This document shows, in pieces, positions 12,466-14,016 of a stretch of 14,016 nucleotides of DNA. The notes under the pieces were generated by a model. It saw only the letters and a program-made list of their open reading frames with translations. It was not told the origin of the DNA and searched no databases. A program made the position numbers and the translations under genes. Origin of the DNA: an uncultured Caldilinea sp. (GTDB lineage: Bacteria > Chloroflexota > Anaerolineae > Caldilineales > Caldilineaceae); NCBI RefSeq assembly GCF_937128415.1, contig NZ_CAKZMJ010000008.1, forward strand, positions 1-14,016. The letters are read 5' to 3'. Within the stretch, counting starts at the first letter, position 1, and each line of letters opens with the position of its first letter.

Positions 12466-14016
<1,551 letters not shown>

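Overview
The window looks like chromosomal DNA of a GC-rich bacterium, most probably a Chloroflexota (Caldilineae/Anaerolineae-like). This placement is inference. It rests on lipoproteins with Thr-Pro/Pro-Ala linkers, the style of the Pst permeases, the PhoB/PhoR pair and GatB, not on a marker gene. No rRNA, tRNA, CRISPR array, insertion sequence or phage gene was seen.

Region 1 (6-8579, minus strand) is a complete phosphate-starvation locus in the order phoB, phoR, pstS, pstC, pstA, pstB. A phoU gene, if present, would lie beyond the left edge. PhoR and PhoB sense and transduce phosphate limitation. PstS captures phosphate outside the membrane, PstC and PstA form the channel and PstB powers it. 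Two genes are abnormal. PstS is a tandem duplicate with two phosphate-binding domains behind one lipid anchor, and 854 bp of the two copies are identical. PstA carries a PstS-like domain in its large extracytoplasmic loop, and this domain is circularly permuted: its C-terminal half precedes its N-terminal half. The order is exactly what a slice across the junction of a tandem PstS would give, so the neighbouring gene shows the likely evolutionary intermediate.

Region 2 (8580-8785) is the divergent control region between phoB and two glycosyltransferase genes. GTTAAC-type elements in 11-bp register occur here and upstream of pstS. In both places a -10-like hexamer follows after 10 bp. I read these as PHO boxes.

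Region 3 (8786-10881, plus strand) is a tight three-gene operon: a GT2 glycosyltransferase, a GT4 glycosyltransferase of the MgtA/SqdX type and a 71-residue protein of unknown function. If the PHO box is real, these enzymes may make phosphorus-free glycolipids or surface glycans during phosphate starvation.

Region 4 (10867-12366, minus strand) is gatB, convergent with the operon and overlapping it by 15 bp. Region 5 (12470/12494 to the right edge, plus strand) is the 5' part of a long TPR lipoprotein gene that runs out of the window.
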